Positions 23,976 to 37,577 of a stretch of DNA of 64,000 nucleotides are shown in pieces (position 1 is the stretch's first letter; every line of letters begins with the position of its first letter). The position numbers and the translations under genes are program-made. A model generated the notes under the pieces. It was given only the letters and a program-made list of their open reading frames with translations. It had not been told where the DNA came from and did not search any database. Origin of the DNA: Paramyrothecium sp. XJ0827 (Eukaryota; Ascomycota; Sordariomycetes; Hypocreales; Stachybotryaceae); NCBI GenBank assembly GCA_020881915.1, contig JAJFPB010000003.1, forward strand, positions 2,542,001-2,606,000, written 5' to 3'.

Positions 23976-24587
23976 GCGAAAGCAAGTCACTGTAAAATTC
24001 CATAGTGTGGTGTTTGTATCAACAATGCTCTTCGTCGTTGTGATCCAACGGCTTGAATGGTCACAGGGAAATGCTTCTGTAGTATCCCACAAATGGCCTT
24101 AGAACGTTGAAGGCAAATGCTTCCGCGTCTCACGTGTCTGCCAGAATTGAGAGAGAAGATGCTTCCACAGGTAGGAATCTCGTATGCTGGTGAGCCTTCT
24201 GCTTGTGTTTGGTCTCCATAGTAAAGACGAATTTACGAAAACCCCCTGGATATACTTCACGAACCAAAAAACCTGTGGCACATGGGTCGTGTAGATTACC
24301 AAGCTTGGGCAGTGATGAATCTTGCGATAATCAGCATTGCAGGGTGGGATCAATGAACTTGACCTTCAAATACCCAGCATTACGACTTGTTCGTTTTTGG
24401 TCTATTGCTTGGCTGCCACGTACGGCCAAACCACCGTTCGAAATAAAATATGGCTCACTCTAGCATAATTGCATCTCGATCCAGGCGGCCGCTTGTTCGC
24501 TTGGCATATGTGGCTACAAGATCTTGATACTATCGAGTGTACATTTGAAGGGTCCAAGCCTCTAATCGTTCGAGAGACCAGTCCTGC
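23976..24587. other. Intergenic region between convergent genes
   Basis: Contains the 3' ends of the nitronate monooxygenase and NmrA-like genes. Nothing else recognised. Confidence 0.4.
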
Positions 24588-25775
24588 CTAACTCTGCCCA
24601 CTTGCGGCTGCCTTGGCCGCAGCAACCAACTTGGCATACAGACCCGGAACCTGTCCGTTCACGGCTTGTCGAGCATACTCCTCCAGACTGGTGGTGACCA
24701 TGTCAGGGTAGAGCTCTTTGGCGTCCAGATAGCCGATGGACTTTGCGTAATCTGGCGTATTCTCGGCGCGGACGAACATGATGTTCCAGTACTGGCATTT
24801 GACAACGTCGAAATAGTCGAACGAGTCTGGGGTTCGCGTTTTGTAAACTCCCCGTTGTGCTTCTGCGGCAACTTCTTCGTTCGAAAGCTGCAGATGAAAA
24901 TATCTTTAGTGCTCAATAGGCGTGCGTCGTTATTTCCTGACCGAGACTCACATGAACTCGTGGGATCGTCTCTCCGCTGGCCTTCTCCATGACGTCGTAT
25001 AGCTGGTTGGTGGTGGCCACGGCGCTGTAGGCCAGGATCTTCTTGTTCACCGTGCGAGGGTCTGCAATGATACGTGCCACCCATTTCCCGACGTCTCTCA
25101 CGTCAGAGTATGCAGAGGGAGTGTTCCCGTCCCCGGTGATCCGGTCAAATGCTACAGGTGCAATGTAGCTCGTCCTTCCCGAAGGGAGGTGAGGAATGCC
25201 GAGCTGGTACCAGTAACCAACTTGGATGGCAGTGTATGGGACATTGGCCGCCTTGACATAATCGAGGACCTTTTCCTTCTGGATCTGCAGTGAGCGGAAA
25301 GTTCTGCTTCTCCATCCAAAGCCGGATGCTTACCGTCGTCTCCAGTTCGAAGTCACTCTGGGGACCTTGAACAAGGCTGAAGTGAGATGGCACGAAACGC
25401 TTAACGCCGGCGGCTTTGACGGCGTCGACCAGAGCGAACTGATGCGATATGTTGACTGCGCTGATAGCCGAGATGACTACATCGAAACCATCAAGAACCC
25501 GGGCTAATTCCTCCCTTGAGGCTGCCAGATTGATGGGCAAAGCCTTGACGCCTTTGCCCAACAGCTCAACAAGTTCGGGATCCCGCAGGGAGGAAGAGCG
25601 AGCGAGAGCGGTGACATCCTAGGGCCATGCCGGTAAGTTGGGGGCATACGTCCAGCTCCATCTGGGGGATGGAGCAGCTAGAGGCATCACTCACAAAAGG
25701 ATGCTCCGAGTACAGAAGGCCATTGGCGATGGATTTTCCGGTCTGGCCGGTTGCACCGAGGATAGCAACCTTCAT
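24588..25775 (-). CDS. NmrA-like NAD(P)-binding protein (isoflavone reductase-like)
   Basis: Four exons on the minus strand: 25775-25695, 25618-25334, 25284-24952 and 24887-24588, about 332 residues. The Rossmann dinucleotide motif is at the extreme N-terminus (MKVAILGATGQTGKSIANGL, GxxGxxG). Family marks follow: FDVVISAIS, a VDAVKAAGVKRFVPSHF segment and, further on, DVRDVGKWVARIIADP. NmrA/PCBER-type proteins are either reductases of the extended, atypical short-chain dehydrogenase class or redox sensors; substrate unknown. The usual Tyr-x3-Lys active site of classical SDRs is not evident. The true start is at 25775, since the frame upstream lacks an ATG. A cytosolic protein is expected. Confidence 0.85.
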
Positions 25776-27828
25776 CTTGACGGTATTATAACTGTTAAAT
25801 ATGATGAACAATAATGCTCAACTGTCTCTAGAGGTTATGAACGCATGGCCGGGTTAGGTCGGTCTTTATGCTCGATTTCTGCCAACCTCGATCATTGCTG
25901 ATAAAGCCAGAGCATCGATGGTCAAGCTCCATGCTGGATCTCAAGTTTCAGAACTCCGCTCCCGTACTCCGCCTGGGGTTGGCACAGGGTCGCTACTGGG
26001 GATACACACGCCGCGGGACAAGACAATCTTTCCTCTCTAGGGGTGGTCGGAATCACCTACATACCGTCACCGGCGTCGGGCTCGGAGTGTCTTGCTGGCG
26101 GAGTTCGGCGGAGGCAGCGGAGCATCCACTCTCTCACCGGCCGGCCCCGCTGACAAAACACAAACGGTGCAGCGTCCTCGGAACTCGCAACGCCCACATG
26201 CAGTACTACGCAGACATCGGTTAGCGTTTGAGCATGTTCGTTTCGTAACTCCGCTTATGATGTGATGTGATGCGACTCTAGATCCTAGCCGATAAGTGTT
26301 TGAATTTGAGTACTCGTGGGGTCTTTGGATGGTGTCCAGTGGGACAGCGAAGCGAGACCCGATTGCGTATTACTAGGACCAGACAAAAGAAGGCGGTTGA
26401 TGCATTGGGAACCACAAGTAATTGGCTGAGAGCACTGCAGCGGGCATCCTCGGCCTTTTTTATGACATTCTTATCCTCATGTTCCCCACATTTGCGGTCT
26501 GGGCCCTCAATAACAAGCTGCAGCAAAAGATTGCCGTGACGGCAGTTGTGCGCATTGGCGGGACGTAAGACGCCTCGTCTTTCCCGCCAGCAATATATTC
26601 CAGCAAGGCAGCCTCACTCCTTACCTGGGATTCCGCGCCGGCGTCCTTAGTTTCCTGCGTTGCCTCCGACTTGCGTACTCTTACACGGAGAGTCTTGTCA
26701 GTACCCAAGTCAAACACCTGGGAGACTGCGCATGCCACTGACTGTCCTGTCAGTGTCAAGCGATTTGCAGAACATCGGGGCCATCCTGAAAAACGAATCC
26801 CCGGGGTTTCTTCAGATGCCTCCCGCAGCTCAAAGTGTCGTTCCGGGAATACTCAGCAAGATGGAGCATCGAATCGAACTGATACCATAAGTTGCACGAG
26901 CAGCATCGCAGCATAGTCATCGGGCTTCAAGCTGAGTGGTGTGAGGGCAAAGGTCAGTGCAATCTCGGGTCAGCGGGCCTCGGCGATTCCTACAGAAGCG
27001 CGGCTCTTTCAAGGTGAAGGTGAAAGGCAAAGCCATGTGTAGGACATCATGGTAAGGTAAATTCAATATTGGCAAATGCAGGTCCATCAACCCCGAATCC
27101 TTATTACTTGTGAGCAGCCACGCCCTCGGCTGTGTGTCCAGGTTGTTAGCAATGGAATTGACGCTTCCGAGCACCGAATGCAGTGTCTAACTTGTAAGAC
27201 TCGGTGGAGTGCATGGTGAGATAAGTGGTACAATATTAGTTACATCGTACAAATTTTCAGAGATTGAAAATGTCTAATTTCGAAGTCATGTACCGGCTGA
27301 CTCAGATCTCATAGCACCAGTTTCTCTGGCTGCCTCGGCCACGGTGCTCGAGCCTTCGTTTCTTTGTCTCAGTCACCTGTGAACGAGGGAAATTAATTGT
27401 TAGGCCGGCCTAGCGATGAGATGGAGCTGGGACTGGAGCTAGAGCTGGAGCTGGCTGGCAGGGGACCCTGAGGAACCAGAAGCCCCCACCCCGCACCCGC
27501 ACCTGTACCTGTACCCGCACTCGCTGACAGAGGAGCTCCAGGTCGCGTACCTTGCCTTAGTGAGCGCTTGCATGTGGACAGGCTGGCCATCACATGACGT
27601 AAAGCGGGAGACGCTTCGTCTCAGCATCCAACTACCCATACTACCACTCTTGGGGATGCCATGGTATCATAGGCCAGCTCTCCAACAAAGCTGCCTGCAG
27701 TCTCTACTCTCATTTCTATCGCTACGGAGAGCGAGTCTTTTTGCCCTCTTCGATGTCCTTCTCTGACGACCGTTCCTCAGCCTGCAAGCAGCCAACGGCC
27801 CCGCGGCCCTGACGGCTGCTCCAACACC
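25776..27828. other. 2-kb intergenic region
   Basis: No gene supported. Short frames around 26300-26900 are open on both strands but have no family resemblance. Low-complexity GCTGGAGCT-like and TACCTGTACC-like runs lie at about 27425-27520, just upstream of the NVJ2-type gene. Confidence 0.4.
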
Positions 27829-30818
27829 ATGGGTAGCTGGACAGCCTTTCTCTTTGCTTACATACTGGGCGGCCTCACCTTCGTCCCGCTCGTCATCGCC
27901 GCCGTACTCGCTCATGCCTACCTCACTCTCCCTTACCGAGGCGCTTCCGCGACCTCCGAGGCCGATCGGCCGACCGACATAGTCCAGCCGGGCGACGACA
28001 CCGCCGCCCTCGACTCCGCCAAAGCTTCTGCTAAAGCCGAAGCCAAATCCCGCTCCAAAAATGGGCCCGACGTTGCCGCCGGCTACTTTGCCGTATGTCG
28101 TGAATACACACCCATGGGTATCAATGCGAAGCCCATCGAACGGCCCACTCCCGTCGGCTCCGCCACCGTTGCCTCGCCTAGCCCGAGTGTGTACCAGACG
28201 ATGTACAGGAGCATCTTCGAACGCAAGCCGGCCGCTGGGCCGTTGGGTGACAAGAGCAAGCAAATGATGGGTCAAAGGCCCAAAAAGGCCGGCAACGTAT
28301 TCTACGTGGCTTTGAGGTAGGAACCCTTCCGTCACCGTAACTCGGCGTCGACTCGGCAAGCTGACTACATACTAGGCACGGCCATCTGATGCTTTTCGAT
28401 GATGAGGAGCAACTCGAAGTCCGACACGTCATTTCCTTGGCTCACCACGACGTGAGCATTTACTCTGGCGGAGACAACACTCCAGAGGGTGAGCTGTTCA
28501 TCAAGCGCAACGCAATATGTTTATCGAGGAAGGCCGACAAGGACGTGGCTCCCGATGGTCAACTACCCAAGCCCTTTTATCTCTTCTCCGAGGACTGCTC
28601 AGCGAAGGAGGATTTCTACTTTGCGCTCCTGCAGAGCCAGGAACAGACAACGACTGGCGGTGCGAAACCGCCGACTCCCAAGCAGTTTGACGTCAAGCAC
28701 ATCATCTCACTTGTCCAGAGGCTGCATTCCTCCGAAGAATATTTGCAGACGCGGTGGGTGAACGCGCTTCTCGGCAGAGTCTTTCTTGGCGTCTACAGGA
28801 CTGCTGACCTGGAACACTTCATCCGCAAATTAATCATGAAGAAAATCTCGCGGGTGAAGCGTCCTTCCTTTCTAACCAACATTGCTGTTCAAGGCATGGA
28901 CATTGGAGAGGCAGCCCCCTTTTTCACCAACATCAAATTGAAAGACTTGACTGTGGAAGGCGAGACGGTCGTTGAAGCTGACGTCAAATACGCTGGCAAC
29001 TTTCGAATTGAAGTTGCCACAACTGCCAAGATCGATCTCGGAGGGAGGTTCAAGGTGCGGGAAGTCAACCTTGTTTTGGCCCTCGTCCTGAAGCGCCTCG
29101 AGGGCCATGTCTTTTTCAAGATCAAGCCACCACCTAGCAATCGCGTATGGTTCTCGTTCCAGACCATGCCCAAGATGGAGCTGGTCATCGAGCCAGTTGT
29201 CAGCTCTCGGCAAATCACGTATACGGTCATTCTTCGCCACATTGAAAGTCGCATCAAAGAGGTCTTTGCTGAGACACTTGTGCAGCCCTTCTGGGACGAT
29301 GTGCCATTCTTCAAAACAGAACATAAGACATGGAGGGGCGGCATATTTGAGGACGATGCAGTCGATGGGGCCGATGACATTGAAGAGGCAGCGGTGCAAT
29401 CTGGAAGTGTTGAAAGCATGGATCGAGTAGAAGAACACCACGATCTACTCTCAAACAACCCAACAATGGAAAAGAGCCAAAGCATGCCATCACTTGAGTC
29501 GCAGTCCGCACCTACAGGCTTGTTCGGGCGGAAGATAAATGCAAAGCCAGCAGTCGGCTCGCCGTCCTCGGCGTCCTCGGCCAGTGTGGACTCACAGGGC
29601 CAGGCGACTGGCCTCGCAACTGGTGCATCTCGTCTTCCGAGGGTGGTGCAAAATTCCAATCCCACTGTGGGCACTGATTCATCGCACGCGGAAGTGTTCA
29701 AGCCATCGTCGTCCCCTCCAGATTATGCAACCACATACATGTCGGCGTTGCACTCGCGTTCGCAAGAGCCATCACCCGCAACCACTCCAATCGGATCACC
29801 TGCCAAGGTCGAGAGTATAGCCCAAGCATCCTCGTATTCCTCCTCATCCTCACGTGAAGCTCTGGACATCGAGAGGCCACAAAACGAGGAACAAAGCACT
29901 ACGCCAATCGCTAGCAAACGCCGAAGCACCGCTTCCTCCACAGACTCGGTCTCGCAAGACTTTACCAACAATACACCTTCGTCCCCAACCTCTACAGCAC
30001 CATCCATCAAGAGTCAGGCTGGCTCAATCGGCCGCAGTCTGTTTCAGCGTCGTGATACCACTGGCTCGGGCTCTGTGAGCTCGGCGCAGAGCGATAAGAA
30101 GAATACGTTGGCTGCGGTGACAAATGCAGCTAACCAGGCCAGGCAGTGGGGATGGAATGCAATCCAGCGACAGAGAGAGGGCAAGAAAGGAGGCGATGGC
30201 CCCGGTCCGATTGATCTTTCCCAACCCATGGGCAGAGGTCAGCCGCTGCCTCCTCCAGGCACTCCGTTACCCCGTCCTACAAACGGAATGACCAAGATAG
30301 GCCCAATGCCTGTACCGAAGCGAAAGCCTGTCGGGCCTACGCCTCCGCCTGACCGTTCTGCTGAGGATTTGGGAACGAATAAGGAGAACGTTCAGCATCA
30401 ATCTGAAACACCTCCTCAACTGCCTGCCCGAAGAAGGCGCGGAGCGAGTCAACAGCAAGAAGAGGAACCGCAGGGTATGCTCGTGGTGGCGGCCCCATCA
30501 GACTCTCAGCCGGCTTCTCCGGTCATCGAGGACAAAAATATGTTTTTCCAACCAGCTGAAACTGAGGGTGGCAAAAATCCATCGCAGCCACCCACTCCCG
30601 GGACAGAAGAGGCAACCCTCGGCTCAGGCACAACAGCTACGGTTGATTTCGGTAACACTGATGGGGTTGCAGCGCCAGAGGCACCCATAATGGCCATACC
30701 TGCGTCGGTAGACGATGATGACGACGATTACTCGGGTTGGATGGACAATGATGAGATCGATGAGATCAGCCAGCCCTTTGAGGCAACACCCAAGGCGACG
30801 GAACGGGAAGCGAAATGA
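27829..30818 (+). CDS. NVJ2: SMP-domain lipid transfer protein, NVJ2/TEX2 family
   Basis: Two exons, 27829-28316 and 28376-30818, about 976 residues. An N-terminal transmembrane helix (residues about 5-30, FLFAYILGGLTFVPLVIAAV) should anchor it in the ER. A PH-like region (about 155-260, from NVFYVALRHGHLMLFDDEEQ) comes next, then the SMP domain at about 278-475, with landmarks TRWVNALLGRVFLGVY, FLTNIAVQGMDIGEAAPFF and RIEVATTAKIDLGG. The last half is a Ser/Pro-rich disordered tail ending in an acidic stretch. In yeast, Nvj2 moves lipids (ceramide) at ER-vacuole and ER-Golgi contacts; TEX2 is the animal relative. The order membrane helix, PH, SMP matches that family exactly. Intron 28317-28375 splits an Arg codon. 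Convergent with REV3. Confidence 0.88.
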
Positions 30819-31464
30819 TGGTCGTCTCCAGCACGCTGGGTGCCCAAATTTCCTAAACCGCTTGGAATGCTTCACCCTCGGTTTAGACGCGAGCGACTCG
30901 ATTTATGATACACTGGATAGGGGTGGGAACATGAAGCTGCACATGTATATGAATGTGGCACGTACGGAGGCGTTTTGGGTGCAGACTTGACAGTTGTATC
31001 GTATACCATTTGATAGATACTGATATATGGGATTTGTCGGTTACCGTGTTTGACTTCTTCCGGCCAGTGTAGCAACATGTCAACAAGCGGCGCAGCAAGG
31101 GAGACTGCGCGTGACTTGTAGAAGTCGTCAGTTGATAGCGCAGTTTACAGATTGCTCACCTTCGTTGCAAATTCGTTCATTGAGGTGTCGAGGTCGTGTT
31201 AGCAGGCTACTATGGTGAAGTACGAGGCTTGATTCATGTAAAAGAGAGCTATATTGACCGCAAACGCCATGCTGAATTCATCTCCCCCTTGCCAATCCCC
31301 TACATCCAAGGGAGGTATGCAATTTCATGTTAACCAGAAAATGACAGTAGCCTCCAAAAGTCACGACAATTATGCCCCATGATGCCGAATAAAGGTACAA
31401 TGCGCAGGTTACAATCAGGCGTGCGTCCGAACTCCCAAGTCCACACCCCAATGTTCTCTTGGCC
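30819..31464. other. Intergenic region between convergent genes
   Basis: Holds the 3' ends of the NVJ2-type gene and REV3. No other feature recognised. Confidence 0.4.
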
Positions 31465-34400
31465 CTACCACTGGAGGGCTGACTTGTTAACTCCGTCCAG
31501 CAAGCTCCGGATGGCGGGCTCGTTCGTGTTCCTCTCCCCGCGCATCTTGTTCCACTGCTTGACCCGCGTCCAGAACACGGGGCAGTCCTTGCTGTCGCAG
31601 TGCACCTCGTCCAGGGGGCCCAGTCCAGAGCAGCTCCGGCAGAGCGCCTCGACTTCGCGGAACTTGCGCTCCTCGGCGGCCGTCCTGGTTTGGAGCGCCA
31701 TCAGAGAGCTTGGCACGTTATTGCGGCAGCGGGTGCAGAGCACATGGCTACCCTCCTGCTTGAACTTTGCCTTGCACACTATGCAATGCGTCGATTTCAT
31801 GTACGACTCGAGCGTCCTTTTCTTGGTGCTGAGTCCATGGGCAGCGTGGTATATGCGCTGGACTTTCGGCATCTCGTCATACCACTGTCGGACGTTGGCG
31901 CCGACAAGGTTGAAAATACGCTCCAGCGGAGGGATTAAATTCTTCGAAATGTAATACTCTGCGTCCAGCTGCCAGTGAGGGTTGGCCAAAAGCTCCTCCG
32001 GCGCGATACACCGATCGATGAGTCTGGCGCCCGGCGCCCCGGTGATGACCACGTAGGGAACACGCTCCCCGTACTGCGGTTCTGCCCGAGCATCCTCGAG
32101 CATGCGCTTGGTACTGATGAGCGCACCAGCTGGAGGTGGGCCTTTGTCGGAATACGTCCCCAGTCGGACTTCCTTTGCAAAGCAAAAGTCCTGCACCGAG
32201 ACCGTTCCCCGCATGATCTTGTCGCACTGGTTTTGGAAATAAGATTTGATCTGGCTGAGATCGGCCGTCTCGAACAGCAGTTTCAGCGCCTTTTCCTCGA
32301 TCTTTTGTTCCGCAGGCGTCCCGTCACGCCTGACAGTCTCAATGCCCTTCGCGTCGAAGTCTGGTTTTACTTGATTCTTGCTTTCGTATTTATAGCCGAC
32401 GTATCTTTTCTTGGCAAGAAGGACGCAAGGGTGGTACACCTTTTCGAACTTCAGCTTCACGGGTCGTGGGTTCATTTCTGTGATGGCTTTTGCAATCTCT
32501 TCGCCAATGTCGAAAGCCTCGTCTCTCGTTCGGCCTTTGAGATAAATGAACAGACTGTCAGTGTCTCCATAGACAACTTCAGCACCCCAACGCTCCACGG
32601 TGTGTATGTATGCAATGGCCCGTTCTAGAGTTTCGCGGGCCGTCTGAACAATGCTGTCTGCGATTTCGGAACAAGGCATTCGACCAGAGAACGATGCGGA
32701 AGTATATCCGTACGTAACATTGGCAAGAAGCTTCAGTGCGAGTTGACGATTGTTCAGAAGCTGTTGTAGAGTCTTGTCATCTTTGTCCTGCTTCATGCCG
32801 CTTTTGACCATTACTCTTGTCTCGAGAATCTCCGTCAACATTTTCGCTAGTAAGGACTTGCGAATTTCGGCCTTGACATACATCATTCCGTTTGGCGCGA
32901 TATTGATGTAATCCTGGAGCAAGGCAAGCAGGCCTTGCTGCCTCTTGTACTCGGTGAATCCCATCTTGTTCATGCCCCGCCAGTTGGTGATCCGGCCAAG
33001 AAATGTCGAGTAGCAGTAATTATACGCAATCATTATACTAGGATAAAGACTTTGGAAGTCTAGAACCAATAATGGGCTGTTGTAGAATGCGCTTTGCGGC
33101 TCCATGACTAGTGGCAAGCACTCGAGAGCATTCTGGCCACCAACTTGTTTGCGGCTCGGCGACACCAGGATGAAGTTCTCTGGTTTTGCGATCCTAAACA
33201 TGATTGATTCCACCTTGAATTGAGATCCTCGAGAGAATACGGAAAAGAAATCAACACCAAGTAACCTTGCTTGCTCGCTGGTTCTCGGGATGAGTTCGTT
33301 AGCCTCGAGTATCTCGATGTCGAGGCGTGTACGGTTACGATAATATCTGAGGAGATTGCTCAGATCTCGGGGCTTGCCGCTTTGGTACCAGGTGGTTAGT
33401 GCTTTCCACGAGTAATGAGGTATTCGTCGATGGAGCAGATGCCAGACGACATTCTCCATTGTATACTGAAGAAGATTCAGCTCGCCTCTCATTGCTCTCC
33501 AGATGTTGACCATGTGTCTGCCTGTGACGCGGATTGTGGATGTTGTGTTGAAGCCCCAGCGATCATTTTCTTTCCCGAACCGTCCATGGGATTGCGTCTT
33601 CATACGCGAGAATTCATCGCATAGGTTGAAGTCGTATTTAAGACGCGCGCGTTCAATCAGATAACCCCAAGAACTTCCATGCACTTCGTAGCCGGTCAAG
33701 ACATCTGGATCGTGGGTCCGGACAATCTCCACTAAGCGGACCATCAGATCAAGCTCACTGCTCTCGTCGAGTACTTCAGCCCGTATCGCGCTTTGTATTT
33801 GCTGGGTTAGCCTGCCATCGCCACTGAGAACCAATATGCCTGACTGGATTGATTGCGATGGGTCTTGGCTGCTCAGCGTAGTCTCATCCGATTTCAAGGC
33901 CCAAAATATGCATTGAACCTCGTCCTCCTCAGGGTTCGGCACAAACTTGCCACGTGTATTGACATGGATCTCGATACTCATGGTGCTCATGTACTGAGCT
34001 TCGTGCTCCACACTGGTCAACTTCGGTTTCTGCGAATATTTGAATCCATGCTTGTTCTTCGGAGTAGGGCCGTCGATTTGGGACAGGAATCGTCTTTGAG
34101 TAGTTGTGGGTGCGTGAACTACTTTACTGTCCTTGTTGGTTCCGTTTTGCTTTTGTTCCCACCAATCTTCAACTTCTTTCCTAGTAGGTGGAAGGTTCGC
34201 AAGTTCCCAACTCCGCCAGGAGCATTTTCTGCTCTGCCGTTTGAAGGCCAGCTCCATCGCGGCCTTGTCTGGTGCTGCATTCGATTTGTAGCCATGCGAG
34301 GCTGGAGATGTTCCTGTGGGATCAAAAGCAGGTAAAAATGGCAGCGTATTGCTGTCGAGTCGAAATTCGCGACCGGCATACTCTCGAGTACGCGTGGGGA

Positions 34401-36600
34401 CGTCTTTTTCTCTGCTATAAAAGGCGTCTTGGTAGACAACATTTGGTAGATTATGCTCTGAAAAGCTTGACACTTCGCCCACCGACGGAGGAAGCGCTGC
34501 CAAGATCAAAGTTGGTCGATCTGAATATTCAGCATAAGCTTGCTCCAATTTTGAGCCTTGTGATTGTGAACAGAACTGCTCCGACGTCAGAGACGAAGGT
34601 GGTGCAGCTACAGATGGCACTCGCTGGGACGGTTCCGGAGACGCCTCATGCATGTCAAAGGCTACGCTTTTCTGGAAGCCAGCATCTTCACTTACTTGCG
34701 AGGAAGACAAATTACTTCTTTGACTGAGGCGCAGTTTGGTGTTTGGGTCGTTTTGGTCTTTCACAATGGGAAAGTTAAGGATAGTATTGTTACCGTTCGC
34801 GGGATCGGACTTCGTAGGTGAATGACGCTCCTGTGATGCGGAGGGTCTCAGCAGCGTTGTAATATGGGACCCATGTATTGCTTGTACTTTAGCCTTGTCG
34901 CCATGAGAAGCAGATGCGCTTGCTGTGGTATGGGTATGACTATCTACCCTGGGCCGTTTTGAAGACGGGGGTCGAGTTGATGTCGCTGAGCTGGCGCGTT
35001 TGAGCAAAGCTTTATTTGAAGAGTTCTGCGCACGAGGCCGTAGAGTTCTGGCAATCAGCCCTTTTTCTTCGGCTGCATCTAGCAGTCCTGGGAAGATCTC
35101 CATGACTGGGAATGCCCCGGTCTTAATGCCACTACGGCATATTCCAAGTACGCCAGTCAAAGACAGATCTTCATCAATGTCCTTGAAGCCTGTTTTGGCA
35201 GAACTTGTTGATGAGGATTTTCCAGAGCCGTGCAGTTCTTCATGCCTGCCTTGTAATACAGCATCCAACTCTCGCAAGCCTTCCTCGTCTGAATCACTCG
35301 GAAAGATTTCATCCTCGTCGTGGTGTGCCTGGGTCACCTTTTTCTCATCCACCACTATGTTGTCAGGCACTTCCTGGTCTGGATCTGAAGGCATTCCTAG
35401 CAACGGGCCAAGATTGGACGGGTGTAGATCCTCGACGGATTGCAGTGCCTTGTTGATAGTATCCTCGAAAGGCAGCTTCGTGGCAAACGACTCGAAAGAG
35501 GGTTCGCCACCTTCGAGACTGATTTCTTCATCTTCAATGAGGTCCCGGATTTGCGCTCGATACTCCTCCTCGTGGAGCCAGCCCTGGGGTTGTGAATCTC
35601 GAGCATCTGCAGACATCGAAACTAGTACCTCTGGTGGAAAGGGGCTGCTGCCTTGTTGTATACGAGGCATTTTACGCTTTCGTCTTTTGGTCTCGTCTCT
35701 CCAAAGTCCGGCCATGCTGTGCACTAGCTTCAAATCCTGGGGAAGGGGCGAAAGACGCTCGATGAAGTCATGATGCAGAGGTCGTTCCTTGACAACATGG
35801 CGGTTGAGAATGTCATGGACACACAAATCAACCTCGATGGAGCAATGGCTCACTCGCGGCAAAGAGTCCTCGGCAGTGATCTTCTCCGGTGGAACAGAGC
35901 GGCTATGCCAGAGGTGAGACGCGTTGGATCCCTTGTCGTGCTCGGGCACCGGGGCACGAAAGCTGGTGTTGGATGAATCGATATAGTCGCAGCCGTAGAG
36001 GTTGTAGTCGGTCATGAACTGAAGTAGATACTGCAAGTGGGCCTCATACGGTTGGAATTTGCGCTTCATGATGACGCCTTGCTGAAGAAGATCGGCCAGC
36101 CTTGTCATGACCACAGGATTGTACATGTAGATTTTGAGGAAGAAACGATAGCCGACATGAAAGCCATAGAAGGGGACGCCCTTGACCAGGGTGATGCGGG
36201 CCACGAACTCGGCTTTGGTTCCATATTGATCCCGCCGGTAGCTTACAGCCAAGGCGTGGTCAATGGACAGATGCAAGCGATAGATGTACGCGCCAACTGA
36301 AGCTTTCAGTCAATACAGCATGCAGGAATAGCAGACCATTGAAATCTCACCTTCCTCCGGGCTAAGGCCTCCCTGGTACTCGACATAGAGATAGGGGAAC
36401 GCTCCGTGAATGTGAGCGCACACCTTCTGGCCTGTCTCTGTCGAGCCAAAGACTCTCACGACAGGTACCTTTGTGCCCTTGGCCACCTGCGACGGGCGGA
36501 CATCGTTGCGCAGCTGCGGATCAAAACGCGTCGGGGTGGCCTGGTAGTGGTCGATACAATTCAGTCTGACGCGGAATACATCCATAGTCCGCTGCGTCAT
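31465..36600 (-). CDS. REV3: DNA polymerase zeta catalytic subunit Rev3
   Basis: Two exons on the minus strand, 36600-36351 and 36296-31465, about 1693 residues. The N-terminus (MDVFRVRLNCIDHYQATPT from the second Met) is the conserved Rev3 start; the first ATG at 36600 adds six residues. A long poorly conserved middle (about 250-750) precedes the family B polymerase part: motif A DFQSLYPSIM at about 1162, motif B NVTYGYTSASFSGRMPC at about 1275, motif C YGDTDSLF at about 1324. Two C-terminal Cys clusters follow: CIVCK with CTRCR (about 1584-1605) and CRSC with CDSKDC (about 1634-1653), the second of which holds a 4Fe-4S cluster in known B-family enzymes. Rev3 extends mispaired or damaged ends in translesion synthesis, with Rev7. 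The proofreading exonuclease is inactive in this family. Confidence 0.95.
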
Positions 36601-37577
36601 GCATCTTCAACTTGACGCGTCTGAACCTCGAAGTCAATTGCGTGAAGTGAATGAATGGAAGGTGTTGTTGGGTGGGTCCCACTGGAGCATCGAATCCACC
36701 GCGAGGTACCTTACAGAAGTACTGTACAGAGGACCTCCGTTAATCCTCCGTGCTCGTGCACGTTGCCCAAGGCACCGCGGATATTTACTCGTCCTACCAC
36801 TTTGGGAAGTTTGTCTTAGCAGACCGAGCTCGAAATCCTGGCCAGAGCAGGCAGCTGTCGCTCATGGCCTGGTGTACATTGGCCGGAATACTTTGGGAAG
36901 CCTACCTTGTAATAAAGTAAGCCCATGTTACACTGCAGCTCGCTAGCCTCATTCTTGGCTTGGATGCAGCTACAAAGGGACAGGACCGTTGCAATCATAC
37001 CCAAGCGGGCTCTGCAAAGCACCAGTCGAAAGACTCTTAAGTCAAAGTCTATACGGCTATCCATTAATCTGCCGTCACGTTCTTGGGCTCCTCCACATAT
37101 CATTTTGACGTGTTTTCTTCATGGCATGCCAGAATCAGATAACTACTGTAGTGCAAAGTTCATGGGGAGTACATCTAAATTTAGATGGAGAAATTGTAAC
37201 CATCTTTTTCCCTTGCCTTGATATTCTTCGAACAGCAAGGTTTCCCTCTTATTTGTATTCAAAAAGTGAATATATAAAAGTTCAGTCATTCATCACGAGG
37301 CGAATCTGTTCAATTCAATTGTTCAACTCATCACAAAGTGGGAAATTCCCAATTGTGGCCGTCCTACACCACCTGTCGGCGGCAACATACTCTAGGGTAG
37401 GTGGCCATCGGCACCGTATCCACGTGCGATAACAGCCAACTTTTGATAGTGGCAACCTGTTGACCGGCTTCCGATGCAACACAATTATTTCGTTCTTGCC
37501 AGTCCTGCCTCCACGAACCGGACCCTCACGTTTGTTAGGTCTCGAAAGCACGGGAAAGACTGGTTTATTACTTCGGA
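36601..37577. other. Divergent promoter region (REV3 / SLU7)
   Basis: Nearly 1 kb between the starts of REV3 and SLU7. A CACGTG palindrome lies at 37421-37426, about 150 bases before the SLU7 ATG. No gene recognised. Confidence 0.45.

Noticed and set aside
23270..23995. Long alternative frames over the nitronate monooxygenase gene
   Set aside because: GC-rich shadows with Arg-rich translations; the real frame contains all family motifs.
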